This document shows positions 5,338 to 6,107 of a stretch of 6,107 nucleotides of DNA, piece by piece (the stretch's first letter is position 1; every line of letters starts with the position of its first letter). A model generated the notes under the pieces. That model had not been told where the DNA came from, did not search any database, and saw only the letters and a list, made by a program, of their open reading frames with translations. The stretch comes from Candidatus Colicola coprequi (GTDB taxonomy: Bacteria; Bacteroidota; Bacteroidia; Bacteroidales; Paludibacteraceae): the NCBI GenBank assembly GCA_018065765.1, contig JAGHSR010000025.1, positions 1 to 6,107 of the forward strand. Direction: 5' to 3'. The translations under genes and the position numbers were made by a program.

Positions 5338-6107
5338 ATGAGTTTGTCATCTATTCGCTCTTGGTTTCAAAAAGGCAATCGTGCCCAGTGGAGCGTGTTT
5401 ATTCTGTTTTGCGGCTGTTTATTCATTAAAACGATGATTTTCCATTTTTCGGTTGATTATGGAATATTGGTTTCTTCTTTATGGAAACATCCAACAGAAT
5501 TTTTAAGGTTCTGGGGCGGAAAAATAGCTCCAATCTTGTTTTTAGGTAGTTTTATCTTTCTCTTCAAACGATTTTGGTGGACATATATTGTTAACCTGAT
5601 AATTGATTTGTGGTGTATAGCCAACCTATTCTATTTCAAAGCAAATGGCTTGTTTTTATCTTATGAAACTATGAAAATGGCAGACAATTTGAGTGGATTT
5701 TGGGATTCGCTATTGTCGTATATGGGATTGGATATTGTGAGTTTCGTTATATTCAGTATAGGTTATTTCTTGATTGTATTGTATTTATTGCCTCGTCGAG
5801 TTAATCAACATTATGGTTATGTGTGGATTGGTGTTTTATTTGTGTCTCTATTGATTAGCATATCGAACAATGTTTGTTATGCAAAAGCCGATTATTCATG
5901 GGGGCACACCAATAGTGCAACGGCTGCTGTAACTGATACAATGTTAGCAGGTGAGGCATTTTCATATTATTATCCGTTTGGCCATGTGTATTATTTTGCT
6001 TGTATTGAAAAGTGTACAGATTATAATGCATGGGCGGGGTTCTACGTAAAAGATTATTCTATACTTAGTTATTTTCCTGCATGTATCATATTCAATATAC
6101 TGCAACC
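5338..6107 (+). CDS. LTA-synthase-like (MdoB/sulfatase-fold phosphoglycerol transferase) protein, N-terminal part
   Basis: An open frame from ATG 5338 runs off the window end (256 complete codons), so only the 5' part is seen. The translation starts MSLSSIRSWFQKGNRAQW and has about five hydrophobic segments (near residues 18-37, 63-79, 82-100, 131-151 and 161-177), followed by a non-membrane stretch from about 178. A five-helix N-terminal membrane domain with an FYF(K/R) motif after helix 3 (NLFYFKANG, 97-104) is the layout of LTA-synthase-like and phosphoglycerol/phosphoethanolamine transferases, whose sulfatase-fold catalytic domain sits outside the membrane. That catalytic domain, with its metal ligands and nucleophilic Thr, lies beyond the window and cannot be checked. 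In Bacteroidales such enzymes would decorate envelope glycans, not true teichoic acid (inference). The A-rich stretch before the ATG suits a Bacteroidota start. The codons are A/T-ending. Control may come from the structured leader at 5092-5318; the best -7-like sequence, TATTTTAG at 5290-5297, has one mismatch and no -33 partner. Confidence 0.7.
   Translation, partial: MSLSSIRSWFQKGNRAQWSVFILFCGCLFIKTMIFHFSVDYGILVSSLWKHPTEFLRFWGGKIAPILFLGSFIFLFKRFWWTYIVNLIIDLWCIANLFYFKANGLFLSYETMKMADNLSGFWDSLLSYMGLDIVSFVIFSIGYFLIVLYLLPRRVNQHYGYVWIGVLFVSLLISISNNVCYAKADYSWGHTNSATAAVTDTMLAGEAFSYYYPFGHVYYFACIEKCTDYNAWAGFYVKDYSILSYFPACIIFNILQ

Overview
The window looks like Bacteroidales chromosome (Bacteroides/Prevotella-like). 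Three things suggest this. The intergenic promoters match the Bacteroidota consensus (TTTG, about 20 bp, TAnnTTTG). Starts are preceded by A/T-rich sequence rather than Shine-Dalgarno motifs. The gene families (FemAB/GNAT-like protein, GT4 glycosyltransferase, about 590-aa phospho-sugar mutase, RhuM-type protein with a PLD-like tail, LTA-synthase-like membrane protein) are typical of that order. This is family recognition by eye; no database search was run.

Layout. On the minus strand, a FemAB/GNAT-like gene (2175 to 1156) is followed after 51 bp by a GT4 glycosyltransferase (1104 to 31), probably one transcript. The 149-bp gap at 2176-2324 holds two interleaved divergent promoters, one for that pair and one for a plus-strand phospho-sugar mutase (2325-4103). 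A RhuM-type gene follows (4126-4995), bracketed by two exact copies of a 13-bp direct repeat and visibly richer in A/T-ending codons than the mutase. A 342-bp gene-free stretch (4996-5337) carries no convincing protein gene. It does carry a mutually consistent set of RNA helices, including a long-range stem and a hairpin loop complementary to sequence just before a T6 tract. It leads into a membrane protein gene that is cut by the window edge (5338 onward), probably an LTA-synthase/phosphoglycerol-transferase-like enzyme.

How the genes relate. The mutase can supply hexose-1-phosphate for sugar nucleotides, the GT4 enzyme uses such donors, and FemAB-like and LTA-synthase-like proteins modify envelope polymers. 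A cell-envelope glycan theme is therefore plausible but inferred. The RhuM-type gene does not fit this theme and looks like an inserted passenger.

The signals most worth checking are the candidate structured RNA with competing pairings upstream of the 5338 gene, the 13-bp repeats flanking the RhuM-type gene, and an 11-bp tandem repeat inside the glycosyltransferase gene whose copy number would change the reading frame.
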